Shown one piece after another: positions 33,897-43,106 of a stretch of DNA of 64,000 nt. Position numbers and translations under genes: made by a program. Under the pieces are notes generated by a model. That model did no database searches and had not been told where the DNA came from. It worked only from the letters and a program-made list of their open reading frames with translations. Position 1 is the first letter of the stretch; each line of letters opens with the position of its first letter. The DNA is from Halomonas sp. LBP4 (GTDB lineage: Bacteria > Pseudomonadota > Gammaproteobacteria > Pseudomonadales > Halomonadaceae). The stretch lies in the NCBI RefSeq assembly GCF_003202205.1, contig NZ_PDOG01000002.1, positions 669,259-733,258 of the forward strand, in the 5' to 3' direction.

Positions 33897-35390
33897 ATGT
33901 CTGAACCCTATCTTCGCTTCGATGGCATCAGCGTCGAATTTCCCGGCGTGCGTGCCCTCGATGGCGTCAGTTTCGGCGCCCATGCCGGTCAGGTGCACGC
34001 GCTGATGGGCGAGAACGGTGCCGGCAAGTCGACCCTGCTCAAGGTGCTCAGCGGCGTCAATCGGGTCACCGAGGGCGCTCTGTCGATCGATGGCGAGCGC
34101 CATGTGTTCTCCAATGCTAGGGAGGCTCTGGGCCAGGGCATCGCCATCATCTACCAGGAATTGACGCTGTCGCCGAACCTGTCGGTCGCCGAGAACCTGT
34201 TGCTGGGCCAACTGCCCGCCAGTCGAGGTTTCATCGATCGCCGCCGGCTGCGCGAGCAGGCACTGCGGATCCTCAAGGATCTCGGTGAGGAGGACATCCA
34301 CCCCTCCACCAGGGTGCGCGAGCTGTCCATCGGCCAGCAGCAGATGATCGAGATCGGGCGCGCCCTGTTGCGCGATGCCAAGGTGATCGCCTTCGACGAA
34401 CCGACCAGCAGCCTGTCGGTACAGGAAATCCGTCAGCTCAAGCGCATCGTCAAGCGCCTGCGCGACGAAGGGCGAGTAGTGCTTTACGTCACTCACCGCA
34501 TGGAGGAAGTCTTCGAGATGTGCGACGCGGTCACGGTGTTTCGCGACGGCCGGCACATCCGTACGCATGACAGCCTCGAGGCCCTCGATCACGACACTCT
34601 GGTCAGCGAGATGGTGGGCCGCGACATCGAAGACGTCTACGGCTACCGCACTCGTGAGCAGGGTGAGGTGTTGGTCGAAATCGACGCTATAGAAGGACGA
34701 GGCGTGAACGCGCCGGTGAGCTTCAGCGTTAAGCGGGGTGAGGTGTTCGGCCTGTTTGGGCTGGTCGGTGCGGGGCGCAGTGAACTGATGCGCTTGGTCT
34801 GCGGCGTGGAAACACCCACCTCGGGAGAAGTGCGCTTCGGCGGCGAGGCGCGCCGCTTCCGGAGCCCGGCGGAGGCCATTCGCGCCGGCATCGCCATGTG
34901 CCCGGAGGATCGCAAGTCGCAGGGTATCTTCCCCGTCGCCAGCGTGACCGACAACCTCAATGTCAGCTGTCGGCGCTTCTTCAAGCGTTGGGGCATGTTC
35001 CGCAACCCGCGTCGTGAGCTCGCCAATACCCAGGACTATATCCGCCGCTTGAGCATCAAGACGCCGGGCCCGAAGACGCGCATCAACACCCTGTCCGGCG
35101 GCAATCAGCAGAAGGTGATCCTGGCCCGCTGGCTGTCCGAGGAGATCGAACTATTTGTCATGGACGAGCCCACGCGGGGCATCGATGTCGGCGCCCGTCG
35201 CGATATCTACACCCTGCTCTACGACCTGGCCGACCAGGGCAAGAGCGTGGTGGTGATCTCCAGCGACCTGGCCGAGGTCAGCTCGATCTGCGATCGCATC
35301 GGCGTGATGCGCGACGGCGAGCTGGTCGACATCGTGCCGCGTGACGAGGCGACCCCCGAACGTCTGCTGGGGCTGGCCTTACCTGCCTGA
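33897..35390 (+). CDS. araG: L-arabinose ABC transporter, ATP-binding protein
   Basis: A 497-residue sugar-importer ATPase with two ABC domains. The first has Walker A MGENGAGKSTLLKVL, signature LSIGQQQMIEIGRAL and Walker B KVIAFDEPTSSL. The second has GLVGAGRSELMRL, LSGGNQQKVILARWL and ELFVMDEPTRGIDVGA, the usual degenerate pattern. ATG 33897 is preferred because TGGAG lies nine bases upstream; ATG 33891 is also in frame. Energises uptake through AraH. Confidence 0.93.
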   Translation: MSEPYLRFDGISVEFPGVRALDGVSFGAHAGQVHALMGENGAGKSTLLKVLSGVNRVTEGALSIDGERHVFSNAREALGQGIAIIYQELTLSPNLSVAENLLLGQLPASRGFIDRRRLREQALRILKDLGEEDIHPSTRVRELSIGQQQMIEIGRALLRDAKVIAFDEPTSSLSVQEIRQLKRIVKRLRDEGRVVLYVTHRMEEVFEMCDAVTVFRDGRHIRTHDSLEALDHDTLVSEMVGRDIEDVYGYRTREQGEVLVEIDAIEGRGVNAPVSFSVKRGEVFGLFGLVGAGRSELMRLVCGVETPTSGEVRFGGEARRFRSPAEAIRAGIAMCPEDRKSQGIFPVASVTDNLNVSCRRFFKRWGMFRNPRRELANTQDYIRRLSIKTPGPKTRINTLSGGNQQKVILARWLSEEIELFVMDEPTRGIDVGARRDIYTLLYDLADQGKSVVVISSDLAEVSSICDRIGVMRDGELVDIVPRDEATPERLLGLALPA

Positions 35391-35426
35391 ATCCTTACGC
35401 CAAGACAACAATGAAGAGACACCGTC

Positions 35427-36455
35427 ATGACGACCAACAAGCTTGCTCAGAGCGATAGCACGCCTGCCGACCTTCAGTCTCCAGGGCAGCCCCAGGGACG
35501 CCAGGGACTGGTCAAGCCATTGCGCACCCTGCTGGACACCTCCGGGCTGATCGCCATCTTCGTCGTGCTGTTCGTGGCACTGTCCGTATTCATTCCCGAC
35601 TTCCTGACCGGTCGCAACATGGTCGGGTTGCTGCTCTCGGTGACCCTGATTGGCACCATCGCCACCACCATGATGATGGTCCTGGCACTGGGTGAGGTGG
35701 ACCTTTCGGTAGCCTCCATCGTGGCTTTTGCCGGGGTGGTGGCAGCAGTCGTGACCTCGACGTCCGGCAGTGTCGTCATCGGGGTACTGGGAGGCGTGGT
35801 AGCCGGCGGGGCCGTGGGGGCCTTCAATGGCTTCGTGGTGGCACGCTTCGGCATCAATTCGCTGATCGCCACCCTGGCCGCCATGGAGTTCGTTCGCGGC
35901 CTGGCCTACATCACCTCCGGCGGCGATGCGGTGATGATCACCGTGCCGGGCTTCTTCGACCTGGGTAGCGCTTCCTTCCTGGGGCTGACGCTGCCGGTGT
36001 GGACCATGATCGTCTGCTTCGTGATCTTCGGCGTGCTGCTCAACATGACCGCCTTCGGCCGCAACGTGCTGGCCACCGGCGGCAATCCCGAGGCGGCGGC
36101 CCTGGCCGGGGTCAACGTGCGTCGGCTCAAGATCATCGTCTTCGGCCTGCAAGGGGTTGTCGCCGGCATCGCCGGTGTGCTGCTGACCTCGCGCATGGGG
36201 CTCGGCGATCCCAATACCTCGATGGGCCTCGAATTAGCCGTCATCTCGGCCTGTGTACTGGGCGGCGTGGCGTTGTCCGGTGGCGTCGCCTCGATCACTG
36301 GGGTGCTGGTCGGGGTGCTGATCATGGGCTGCGTGCAGAATGCCATGGGCCTGCTCAATGTGCCGACCTTCTATCAGTACCTGGTGCGTGGCGCCATTCT
36401 GCTTCTGGCGGTGATGTTCGACCGCTGGAAGCAGACCCGACGCCAGCGCGCCTGA
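35427..36455 (+). CDS. araH: L-arabinose ABC transporter, permease
   Basis: A 342-residue inner-membrane protein with about nine to ten hydrophobic helices after a polar N-terminus. The BPD_transp_2 motif GAFNGFVVARFGINSLIATLA (shown in part) and the late ATGGNPEAAALAGVNV loop that contacts AraG are clear. Length fits AraH. Directly follows araG by 36 bp. Confidence 0.93.
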   Translation: MTTNKLAQSDSTPADLQSPGQPQGRQGLVKPLRTLLDTSGLIAIFVVLFVALSVFIPDFLTGRNMVGLLLSVTLIGTIATTMMMVLALGEVDLSVASIVAFAGVVAAVVTSTSGSVVIGVLGGVVAGGAVGAFNGFVVARFGINSLIATLAAMEFVRGLAYITSGGDAVMITVPGFFDLGSASFLGLTLPVWTMIVCFVIFGVLLNMTAFGRNVLATGGNPEAAALAGVNVRRLKIIVFGLQGVVAGIAGVLLTSRMGLGDPNTSMGLELAVISACVLGGVALSGGVASITGVLVGVLIMGCVQNAMGLLNVPTFYQYLVRGAILLLAVMFDRWKQTRRQRA

Positions 36456-36482
36456 TTCGCTTTCCTTGCAGGAGATATGTGT

Positions 36483-38228
36483 ATGACCGATCGCAAGCGT
36501 CCTTTGCGTTCCGCCCAGTGGTTCGGCAGTGCCGACAAGAACGGCTTCATGTACCGCAGCTGGATGAAGAACCAGGGCATTCCCGATCACGAATTCCAGG
36601 GCAAGCCGATCATCGGCATCTGCAACACCTGGTCGGAACTGACGCCTTGCAACGCCCACTTCCGCAAGCTCGCCGAGCATGTCAAGAAGGGGGTATTGGA
36701 AGCCGGCGGCTACCCGGTGGAGTTCCCGGTGTTCTCCAACGGCGAGTCCAACCTGCGCCCCACGGCGATGTTCACTCGCAACCTGGCGAGCATGGACGTC
36801 GAAGAGGCGATTCGCGGCAACCCCATGGATGCTGTGGTGTTGCTGGTGGGTTGCGACAAGACCACTCCGGCGCTGCTGATGGGGGCGGCGAGCTGTGACC
36901 TGCCGACCATCGTGGTCACCGGTGGGCCCATGCTCAACGGCAAGCACCAGGGTAGGGACATCGGTTCGGGCACCGTGGTCTGGCAGCTCTCCGAGGAGGT
37001 CAAGGCCGGCAAGATCTCGATACACGATTTCATGGCCGCCGAGGCGGGGATGTCGCGCTCGGCGGGCACCTGCAACACCATGGGCACGGCATCGACCATG
37101 GCCTGCATGGCCGAATCGCTGGGTACCTCGCTGCCGCACAACGCGGCGATTCCCGCGGTGGATTCACGCCGCTACGTGCTGGCGCACCTTTCCGGCATGC
37201 GCATCGTCGAAATGGTCGACGAGGACCTGACACTGTCCAAGGTGTTGACCCGCCAGGCGTTCGAGAATGCCATTCGCACCAATGCCGCCATCGGCGGCTC
37301 CACCAACGCGGTGATCCACCTCAAGGCCATCGCCGGACGCATCGGCGTCGACCTGGACCTAGACGACTGGACCCGGATCGGCCGCGGCACCCCGACCATC
37401 GTCGACCTGCAGCCCTCGGGGCGCTTCCTGATGGAGGAGTTCTATTACGCCGGCGGGCTGCCCGCGGTGCTCCGGCGCCTCGGCGAGGCCGATCGCCTGC
37501 CGCACAAGGACGCCCTGACGGTCAATGGCAAGACGCTGTGGGAGAACGCCGCCGATGCCCCGCTCTACAACGATGCTGTGATTCGCCCGCTGGATACCCC
37601 CCTGCGCGAGGATGGTGGCATGTGCGTGCTGCGAGGCAACCTGGCCCCCAACGGGGCGGTGCTCAAGCCCTCGGCGGCCAGCCCCGAGCTGATGCAGCAC
37701 CGCGGCCGCGCGGTGGTGTTCGAGAACTTCGACGACTACAAGGCGCGCATCAACGACCCCGACCTGGAAGTCGATGCCGACAGCATCCTGGTGATGAAGC
37801 ACTGTGGGCCGCGCGGCTATCACGGCATGGCCGAGGTCGGCAACATGGGGCTGCCGGCCAAGCTGCTGGAACAGGGCATCACCGACATGGTGCGCATTTC
37901 CGACGCGCGGATGAGCGGCACTGCCTACGGTACCGTGGTATTGCACGTGGCACCCGAGGCCGCCGCCGGCGGGCCGCTGGCGGCGGTGCGCGATGGCGAT
38001 TGGATCGAGCTCGATTGCGAGGCTGGGCGGCTGCACCTGGACATCAGCGATGGCGAGCTCGAGGCCCGCCTGGCGGAGAGCGACCCCACCGAGAAGTCGC
38101 GGCGCATCGCCAGTGATGGCGGCTATCGCCAGCTTTACATCGAGCATGTACTGCAAGCCGATGAGGGCTGCGATTTCGACTTCCTGGTCGGCAAGCGCGG
38201 CGCCGAGGTGCCGCGTCATTCACACTGA
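36483..38228 (+). CDS. L-arabonate dehydratase (IlvD/Edd family)
   Basis: A 581-residue Fe-S dehydratase converting L-arabonate to 2-keto-3-deoxy-L-arabonate. Cluster cysteines lie in GICNTWSELTP, VGCDKTTPALL and GTCNTMGTASTM. The catalytic Ser region RISDARMSGTAYG is present near residue 480. Pentonate dehydratases differ from IlvD in the QWFGSADKNGFMYRSWMKNQ start, which is seen here. The ATG at 36483 has GGAG eight bases before it; the earlier ATG 36477 is too close to the ribosome site. Between importer and lactonase genes. Confidence 0.92.
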   Translation: MTDRKRPLRSAQWFGSADKNGFMYRSWMKNQGIPDHEFQGKPIIGICNTWSELTPCNAHFRKLAEHVKKGVLEAGGYPVEFPVFSNGESNLRPTAMFTRNLASMDVEEAIRGNPMDAVVLLVGCDKTTPALLMGAASCDLPTIVVTGGPMLNGKHQGRDIGSGTVVWQLSEEVKAGKISIHDFMAAEAGMSRSAGTCNTMGTASTMACMAESLGTSLPHNAAIPAVDSRRYVLAHLSGMRIVEMVDEDLTLSKVLTRQAFENAIRTNAAIGGSTNAVIHLKAIAGRIGVDLDLDDWTRIGRGTPTIVDLQPSGRFLMEEFYYAGGLPAVLRRLGEADRLPHKDALTVNGKTLWENAADAPLYNDAVIRPLDTPLREDGGMCVLRGNLAPNGAVLKPSAASPELMQHRGRAVVFENFDDYKARINDPDLEVDADSILVMKHCGPRGYHGMAEVGNMGLPAKLLEQGITDMVRISDARMSGTAYGTVVLHVAPEAAAGGPLAAVRDGDWIELDCEAGRLHLDISDGELEARLAESDPTEKSRRIASDGGYRQLYIEHVLQADEGCDFDFLVGKRGAEVPRHSH

Positions 38229-38239
38229 GGCTGAGCACC

Positions 38240-39136
38240 ATGGTGGATGCATCGAAGATCGAATGCGTGTGGCGCGGCCGGGCGATGCTCGGCGAGGGCC
38301 CCTTGTGGTGTCCGGGGCTTGGCGCCATGGGGTGGCTGGTGTTCGTCGATATCCTCAGGGCACGCCTGCATGCCTATGACCTAGCCAGCGGTGACACGCA
38401 TGGCTGGGCGTTGGAGGAAGCTTGTTGCTGGCTGGCGCCCCGAGAGGATGGCGATGGCTTCATTGCCGGACTGCGTTCGCGACTGGTGCATTTGCGACTG
38501 AGCGAGAGCGGGCCGAATATCGTCGCCGAATGGGCAACTCCCGGCGACGAGCCGGCAGGCAACTGCTTCAACGATGCCAAGGTCGACCCCCAGGGCCGCT
38601 TGTGGTTCGGCTCCATGGACGATGATGCCGAGCGCCCCAGTGGCTCGCTATATCGTCTGGATCGGCACGGTCCGGTACGCGTGGATACCGGTTATCGAGT
38701 CGCCAACGGCCCGGCCATCAGCCCCGATGGCGCTACCCTCTATCACAGCGATACGCCGCTGGGCGTCATCTACGCCTTCGACCTTTCGCCGGATGGTGAA
38801 TTGTCCAACAAGCGCGAACATGTGCGCTTTAACGCGACCCAGGGGTTTCCCGATGGCATGACCTGCGATGTCGAAGGTGGGCTTTGGGTCGCGCACTGGG
38901 ATGGTGGTCGTGTGAGCCGATTCCGGCCCGATGGCGGTTTGGACGAGACCTTGACGCTACCGGCCTCGCGGGTGACGTCCTGCACCTTCGGTGGGCCACG
39001 GTTGGATCAGTTGTTCATTACCAGCGCGGCTGTGGAGCGTGACGAAGAGGGGCTGGCCGGCGGGCTGTTTCGGGTGAAGCCGTGCGTGAGCGGTGTGATG
39101 CCGGCAGCCTATCGGATGTCCACCGAGTATCACTGA
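38240..39136 (+). CDS. SMP-30/gluconolactonase family lactonase
   Basis: A 298-residue six-bladed propeller. Key residues appear in LGEGPLW (metal Glu), GNCFNDAKVDPQGRLWFGSM (Asn/Asp), VANGPAISPDG and FPDGMTCDVEGGLWVAHW (Asp). It opens the sugar 1,4-lactone made by the Gfo/Idh dehydrogenase to the aldonate used by the dehydratase. Last gene of the araFGH operon; its end overlaps the end of the convergent regulator gene by 7 bp. Confidence 0.92.
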   Translation: MVDASKIECVWRGRAMLGEGPLWCPGLGAMGWLVFVDILRARLHAYDLASGDTHGWALEEACCWLAPREDGDGFIAGLRSRLVHLRLSESGPNIVAEWATPGDEPAGNCFNDAKVDPQGRLWFGSMDDDAERPSGSLYRLDRHGPVRVDTGYRVANGPAISPDGATLYHSDTPLGVIYAFDLSPDGELSNKREHVRFNATQGFPDGMTCDVEGGLWVAHWDGGRVSRFRPDGGLDETLTLPASRVTSCTFGGPRLDQLFITSAAVERDEEGLAGGLFRVKPCVSGVMPAAYRMSTEYH

Positions 39137-39897
39137 GTCGTTGCCAGCCCCAGGTCGCGGCCCAGGATGTTCTTCCCGGGCTCGATGCCCAGTGCCTGGG
39201 CAGTGCCCTCGAGTACCGCCTGGGCCGCCAGGAAAGCGTCGCGGGGCTGGCGTGCGCGAATGCATTCCATCACTTGGCGATGCCGCTCGAGGCTCTCTTC
39301 GGGGTTGGCAGTGCTGACATTGGACATCTCGATCAGCAGGTAGATGGAGGGGCGCAGGATATGCGAGAGCTGGGCCCAGACGATATTGTGGGTCGCCTTG
39401 TAGATGGCGATATGGAAAGCGACGTCATAATCGCTGTGCAGGCGACGATCTTCGGGACTGCTCGCCTTGTGCAGGTTCTGCCCCATGCCCTCGAAGGCCT
39501 CCTCGATGGCGACCAGGTCGCGCGCCTTGGCCCGCCTGGCGGCGGTCATGGCGACATAGGGCTCGACATCCAGGCGGAAGGCGAGAATTTCGCGCTGGAT
39601 CCTGGGGTTGGGGGAGGCGTAGCGGGTCATCCATTCGGTCACGGCGGGGTCGAGGATGTTCCACGCCTCGTAGTCCCGGACCTTGGAGCCGTGCCCCGAG
39701 ATGCGTTCGATGATACCGACATCGACCAGTTGCCGCAGGTCGCTGCGCACCGCGGAGCGGTTGATGGCGAACTGCTCGCAGAGGTCGATTTCCTTGGGCA
39801 CGAAGTCCCCGGGCTGATAGCGACCGGAGAAGATGGCCTCGGCCAGAAAGTCGGCGACACTGGGACGTTGGGACGCTTTGAGCGATCTTGCCTTCAC
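39130..39897 (-). CDS. FadR-subfamily GntR regulator
   Basis: A 255-residue regulator with an N-terminal winged helix (FVPKEIDLCEQFAINRSAVRSDLRQL, shown in part) and an FCD helical ligand domain with the metal-binding Asp/His set (DYDVAFHIAIYKATHN and RHRQVMECIRAR). FadR-type proteins in sugar-acid clusters usually repress until a pathway intermediate binds. The GTG at 39897 is chosen over ATG 39963 because the extra 22 residues do not resemble the family and would cover the operator at 39931. Confidence 0.9.
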   Translation of the reverse strand: MKARSLKASQRPSVADFLAEAIFSGRYQPGDFVPKEIDLCEQFAINRSAVRSDLRQLVDVGIIERISGHGSKVRDYEAWNILDPAVTEWMTRYASPNPRIQREILAFRLDVEPYVAMTAARRAKARDLVAIEEAFEGMGQNLHKASSPEDRRLHSDYDVAFHIAIYKATHNIVWAQLSHILRPSIYLLIEMSNVSTANPEESLERHRQVMECIRARQPRDAFLAAQAVLEGTAQALGIEPGKNILGRDLGLATTQ

Positions 39898-39930
39898 GGG
39901 CGGATTCCCGAGGAAATTTCGTTGTACGGT

Positions 39931-39947
39931 GTCATATGTTGAACATT
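39931..39947. promoter_or_regulatory. Operator-like motif before the FadR-type gene
   Basis: On the minus strand AATGTTCAACATATGAC matches the motif repeated at 30674 and 30694 (ATGTTTAACATATGACA) in 14 of 15 core bases. Placement suggests autoregulation and joint control of the arabinose locus. Confidence 0.6.
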
Positions 39948-40182
39948 TTGACAATCCGACCAACGTCCGGCGACCGCCCCGCTAGCCCGGATGTTGCATC
40001 AGGTGCCGCGATGATCGCGCAGCCAATTGGTTTCACAGGCGTTATCCCGATCGAGTGCCGTACCGGGGTGTACGGTCGAGTGAGGGAGAAAGCCTGTGGG
40101 ATCAAGGGGCAAGCGAGGGCGAGAGCAACTTGGTGCAATATTCGGGCTAGGGCCGGGGCGATCGCCGTGACAGCAGGGGCGC

Positions 40183-41343
40183 TCAGCCGTGACGCTGCTG
40201 TCGTGCGCCCAGCTGCTCCATGAATCGGGTGCACGCCTCGAGCTGCTCGATCTCGAGGTACTCGTCGGGCTGGTGGGCCTGGCCGATGCTGCCGGGGCCG
40301 CAGATCACCGTGGGCAGCCCCTCGCGCTGGAACTGGCCGGCCTCGGTGGCGTAGGCCACCGCTCCGGCGGGCCGCTCGCCGAGCAGCTCGCAGCAGAGCG
40401 CCAGTACCTCGGCATTGTTGTCGTCGGCCAGCGCCGGCACGGTACGGGTCAGCGGTTCGGTGACGATGCTCGCCTCCGGGGCGCGCTCGCGCATCCGTGC
40501 CTCGAGCTCCCGGGCATAGGCATCGACCCGCCCGAGCAGGTCCTCGAAGCGATCCTGGGGCAGGTGGCGGATCTCCCAGTCGAAGCGGCACTCCCGGGCC
40601 ATGATGTTGATCGCCGTGCCACCACTGATCCTGCCCACGTGCAGGCTGGAGTGGACCACGTTGAAGGCTTCGTCCACGCGGCCCTCGGCCCTGAGCTCGG
40701 CCATCACGTCCTCGATCCTCGTCACCAGCCGTGCAGCGACATGGACCGCCGAGACCCCCTGGTTGACCTGGCTGGAGTGGGAAGCACGGCCGGTGACGGT
40801 GGTGCGCAGGTTGGTGCTGCCCTTGTGGGCCACCACCGGCTGCATCATCGTCGGCTCGCCGACGATCACCGCCGCCGGGCGAGGGTGATCGGCCAGCAGG
40901 CGCTCGATCATGCGCGGGGCGCCGAGGCAGCCGACCTCCTCGTCGTAGGAGAGGGCCAGGTAGATCGGCTTTTCCAGCTCCATTCTCGCCCAGCTCGGTA
41001 CCTGGGCCAGGGCGCAGGCGATGAAGCCCTTCATGTCGCAGCTGCCGCGCCCGTAGAGACGGCCGTCGTCCTTGTCGACCAGCACGAAGGGGTCCGTCGA
41101 CCAGGGCTGGCCGTCCACCGGGACCACGTCGGTATGGCCGGAGAGCACCACGCCGCCTGCCACCGCCGGGCCGATGCGGGCCAGCAGGTTGGCCTTGCTG
41201 CCATCATCGTTCTCGATGCGCCAGTGCTCGACACCGTATTCGTCGAGAAAGGCTTCCACGAAGTGGATCAGCTCCAGGTTGGAGTCACGGGAGACGGTGG
41301 GGAAGCCCACCAGTCGCTCGAGCAACTGCTTGGCGGTCATCAT
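40183..41343 (-). CDS. argE: Acetylornithine deacetylase
   Basis: A 386-residue M20 metallopeptidase-family protein. It shows LSGHTDVVPVDGQPW (metal His and Asp), YGRGSCDMKGFIA, LSYDEEVGCLG (catalytic Glu pair) and HQPDEYLEIEQL near the end. ArgE removes acetate from N-acetylornithine in arginine synthesis. Start ATG 41343 with AGGA seven bases upstream. No other arg gene is adjacent; argA is often next to argE but is not in this window. Confidence 0.92.
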   Translation of the reverse strand: MMTAKQLLERLVGFPTVSRDSNLELIHFVEAFLDEYGVEHWRIENDDGSKANLLARIGPAVAGGVVLSGHTDVVPVDGQPWSTDPFVLVDKDDGRLYGRGSCDMKGFIACALAQVPSWARMELEKPIYLALSYDEEVGCLGAPRMIERLLADHPRPAAVIVGEPTMMQPVVAHKGSTNLRTTVTGRASHSSQVNQGVSAVHVAARLVTRIEDVMAELRAEGRVDEAFNVVHSSLHVGRISGGTAINIMARECRFDWEIRHLPQDRFEDLLGRVDAYARELEARMRERAPEASIVTEPLTRTVPALADDNNAEVLALCCELLGERPAGAVAYATEAGQFQREGLPTVICGPGSIGQAHQPDEYLEIEQLEACTRFMEQLGARQQRHG

Positions 41344-41369
41344 GAGAGGATCCTGGGTGAATCGGTCTG

Positions 41370-41557
41370 CTGTCAGCCTAACACGAGCGGCCGACGGTCT
41401 GGCCATCGCCCATGCCACCCACAACCGCTTCTTCGCCGACACCCTGGTCTCGCTCGAGGTCCCCATCACCTATGGACAGCGCCTGGCCCGCGGGCTGGGC
41501 ATCGGCGTCGAGGACAAGCGCGAGCTGATGGCGGTGTCCGACCGGCGCCTGCGCTGA
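41370..41557 (+). pseudogene. Orphan C-terminal coding fragment
   Basis: About 60 codons without an in-frame ATG read AIAHATHNRFFADTLVSLEV, continue through PITYGQRLARGLGIG and stop at 41557. Codon use is like a real gene, but there is no start and the upstream bases belong to the argE promoter. I do not recognise the family. It looks like the tail of a gene cut by rearrangement next to argE. Confidence 0.45.
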
Positions 41558-41651
41558 GCGACGGCCGCGCTTGAGGGCGGCCCCGTCCTGATCCACGCTA
41601 TGAAGGGTTACCCTCTGCAGACTGTCCCTCTCGTCGAGGGAGGAGAGTCCC

Positions 41652-42011
41652 ATGAGCTATGTCGATGGCTTTGTCCTGCCGGTGCCGCTCGAGCGGCTGG
41701 ATGACTACCTGCGCCTGGCGCGCCATGCCGGCGAGATCTGGAAGGAGTACGGGGCCCTGGAGTACGTCGAGTGCGTGGCCGATGACGTCAAGCCGGGCGA
41801 GCACACCTCCTTTCCCCGGAGCGTCAAGCTGGAGCCGGGCGAGACGGTGATCTTCGCCTGGGTGCGCTACGCCTCCTGCGAGGATCGCAATCGCATCCTC
41901 GAACAGGTGATGAACGACCCCCGTCTGGCCGACATGCTGGACCACGCCAAGTTGCCCTTCGACGGCAAGCGCCTGTTCTGGGGCGGCTTCATGGAGCGCA
42001 TCCGACTGTAG
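41652..42011 (+). CDS. DUF1428 family protein
   Basis: A 119-residue protein of the dimeric ferredoxin-like (ABM-type) fold. The family pattern is clear: MSYVDGFVLPVPLERLDDY, YVECVADDV, FPRSVKLEPGETVIFAW, and the terminal FDGKRLFWGGF. Function is unknown in the family. It has a GGAG ribosome site and stands alone. Confidence 0.9.
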   Translation: MSYVDGFVLPVPLERLDDYLRLARHAGEIWKEYGALEYVECVADDVKPGEHTSFPRSVKLEPGETVIFAWVRYASCEDRNRILEQVMNDPRLADMLDHAKLPFDGKRLFWGGFMERIRL

Positions 42012-42028
42012 CGGCCGGGCTCCGGGGC

Positions 42029-42386
42029 GACTTCATCGACCAGCGCTTCGAGGAGAATGCCCGCGAGCTGGAGGCCGCCATGGCACCGGTACGCAAGACG
42101 GCCGGCAGCCCCGCCCTCGATACCGCCAGTGGTCGGGGCCTCGTCGATATCGTGACCCGCTATGCGCAGACCTTCCTGCTGCTGCAGCGTTACGATGAAG
42201 GCCTGTTGACCGAGCCCAACGCGCAGGCCGGTGGCCAACCGCCCGCCCTGGAAGAGGCCCGCACGGTGCTCGCTTCGCTCAAGGTCGAATTGATAGGGCG
42301 TGGGGAGGCGACCGAGCTGTTCGCCCTGGAGCACGGTGATGGCCTCCAGGCGCTGCTGGGAAACCTGGATCAAACAGTCTTCGGGG
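42029..42386 (+). pseudogene. RhuM/Fic-like protein remnant
   Basis: An in-frame stretch begins DFIDQRFEENARELEAAM without a start and runs through VDIVTRYAQTFLLLQRYDEG and ATELFALEHGDGLQALLGNL, matching the middle of the RhuM/death-on-curing type virulence proteins that precede a Fic domain. It breaks just after DQTVFG, where the HPFxDGN catalytic part should follow; a foreign tail runs to a stop at 42457. Both ends are missing, so it is dead. It borders a YefM-YoeB module. Confidence 0.7.
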
Positions 42387-42450
42387 TGTCCGCTCCAATT
42401 AGACCAGTTCAATCGGTCACAGAAAAGGACATCCACTTTCTCCTCGAGCC

Positions 42451-42705
42451 TCAGTAATGGTAGCGAAGCTGAGCGATCAGCAGCGCATCCTCCGTGACCT
42501 TGTAGACTAGGCGGTGCTCGTCGTTGATGCGTCTCGACCAGTAGCCGGCCAGGCCGTGCTTGAGCGGTTCCGGTTTGCCGATGCCCTCGAAGGGCGTGCG
42601 TTGGATCTCCTTGATCAACTGGTTGATCCGACGCAACACCTTCTTGTCAGTCTTCTGCCAGTAGAGATATTCCTCCCAGGCGTGCTCGGAGAACGTGAGC
42701 TTCAT
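42451..42705 (-). CDS. yoeB: YoeB-family mRNA-interferase toxin
   Basis: An 84-residue RelE-superfamily toxin: FSEHAWEEYLYWQKTDKK, INQLIKEIQRTPFEGIGKPE and the C-terminal GYWSRRINDEHRLVYK with QLRYHY. The catalytic Glu, Arg, His and terminal Tyr are all present. YoeB cuts mRNA in the ribosome. Its start overlaps the antitoxin stop by four bases (ATGA), the normal order for this module. Confidence 0.95.
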   Translation of the reverse strand: MKLTFSEHAWEEYLYWQKTDKKVLRRINQLIKEIQRTPFEGIGKPEPLKHGLAGYWSRRINDEHRLVYKVTEDALLIAQLRYHY

Positions 42706-42956
42706 TCCTCGATGAGCTTCCGATCCTGACCTTCACCGTTTTCGAGTTGGGCGATGGATTCGAGCAGACGGCGGGCGTTCTTCGGCGAGCGCAGCAGGTA
42801 GGCGGTCTCCTGCAAGGCTTCATAGTCTTCCAAAGAGATCATCACCACCGAAGGGGCCTTGCTGCGGGTGATGGTGATGGGTGCGTGGTCGTCGCAGACC
42901 TGCTGCATGGTCTTGGCCAGGTGGCTGCGTGCGGCGGTATAGCTGATGGCTTCCAT
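42702..42956 (-). CDS. yefM: YefM-family antitoxin
   Basis: An 84-residue Phd/YefM antitoxin beginning MEAISYTAARSHLAKTMQQV, with VVMISLEDYEALQETAYLL in the middle and an acidic toxin-binding tail. It neutralises YoeB and represses the operon. The in-frame start at 43013 would add residues not seen in the family. An AT-rich palindromic region (ACATCTTTATGTACAGTATA near 42970-42990) is a probable operator. Confidence 0.94.
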   Translation of the reverse strand: MEAISYTAARSHLAKTMQQVCDDHAPITITRSKAPSVVMISLEDYEALQETAYLLRSPKNARRLLESIAQLENGEGQDRKLIEE

Positions 42957-43106
42957 GGAAGGCCTCATGTACATCTTTATGTACAGTATATGGTGCATGG
43001 TGGGGTGTGGCAATCTTGGGCCACTGTTTCCATGGCTTGGGTAGCCATGCCATCAGGTTGGAACGCCTGTTGCTATGCTGAGCGAATTGGGGGTTGGGAG
43101 GAAGCC

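Noticed and set aside
39948..40182. Regulatory element in the gap between the FadR-type gene and argE
   Set aside because: Short inverted repeats such as GCCGTACCGGGGTGTACGGT are present but have no partner gene or T run to assign them as terminator or operator.
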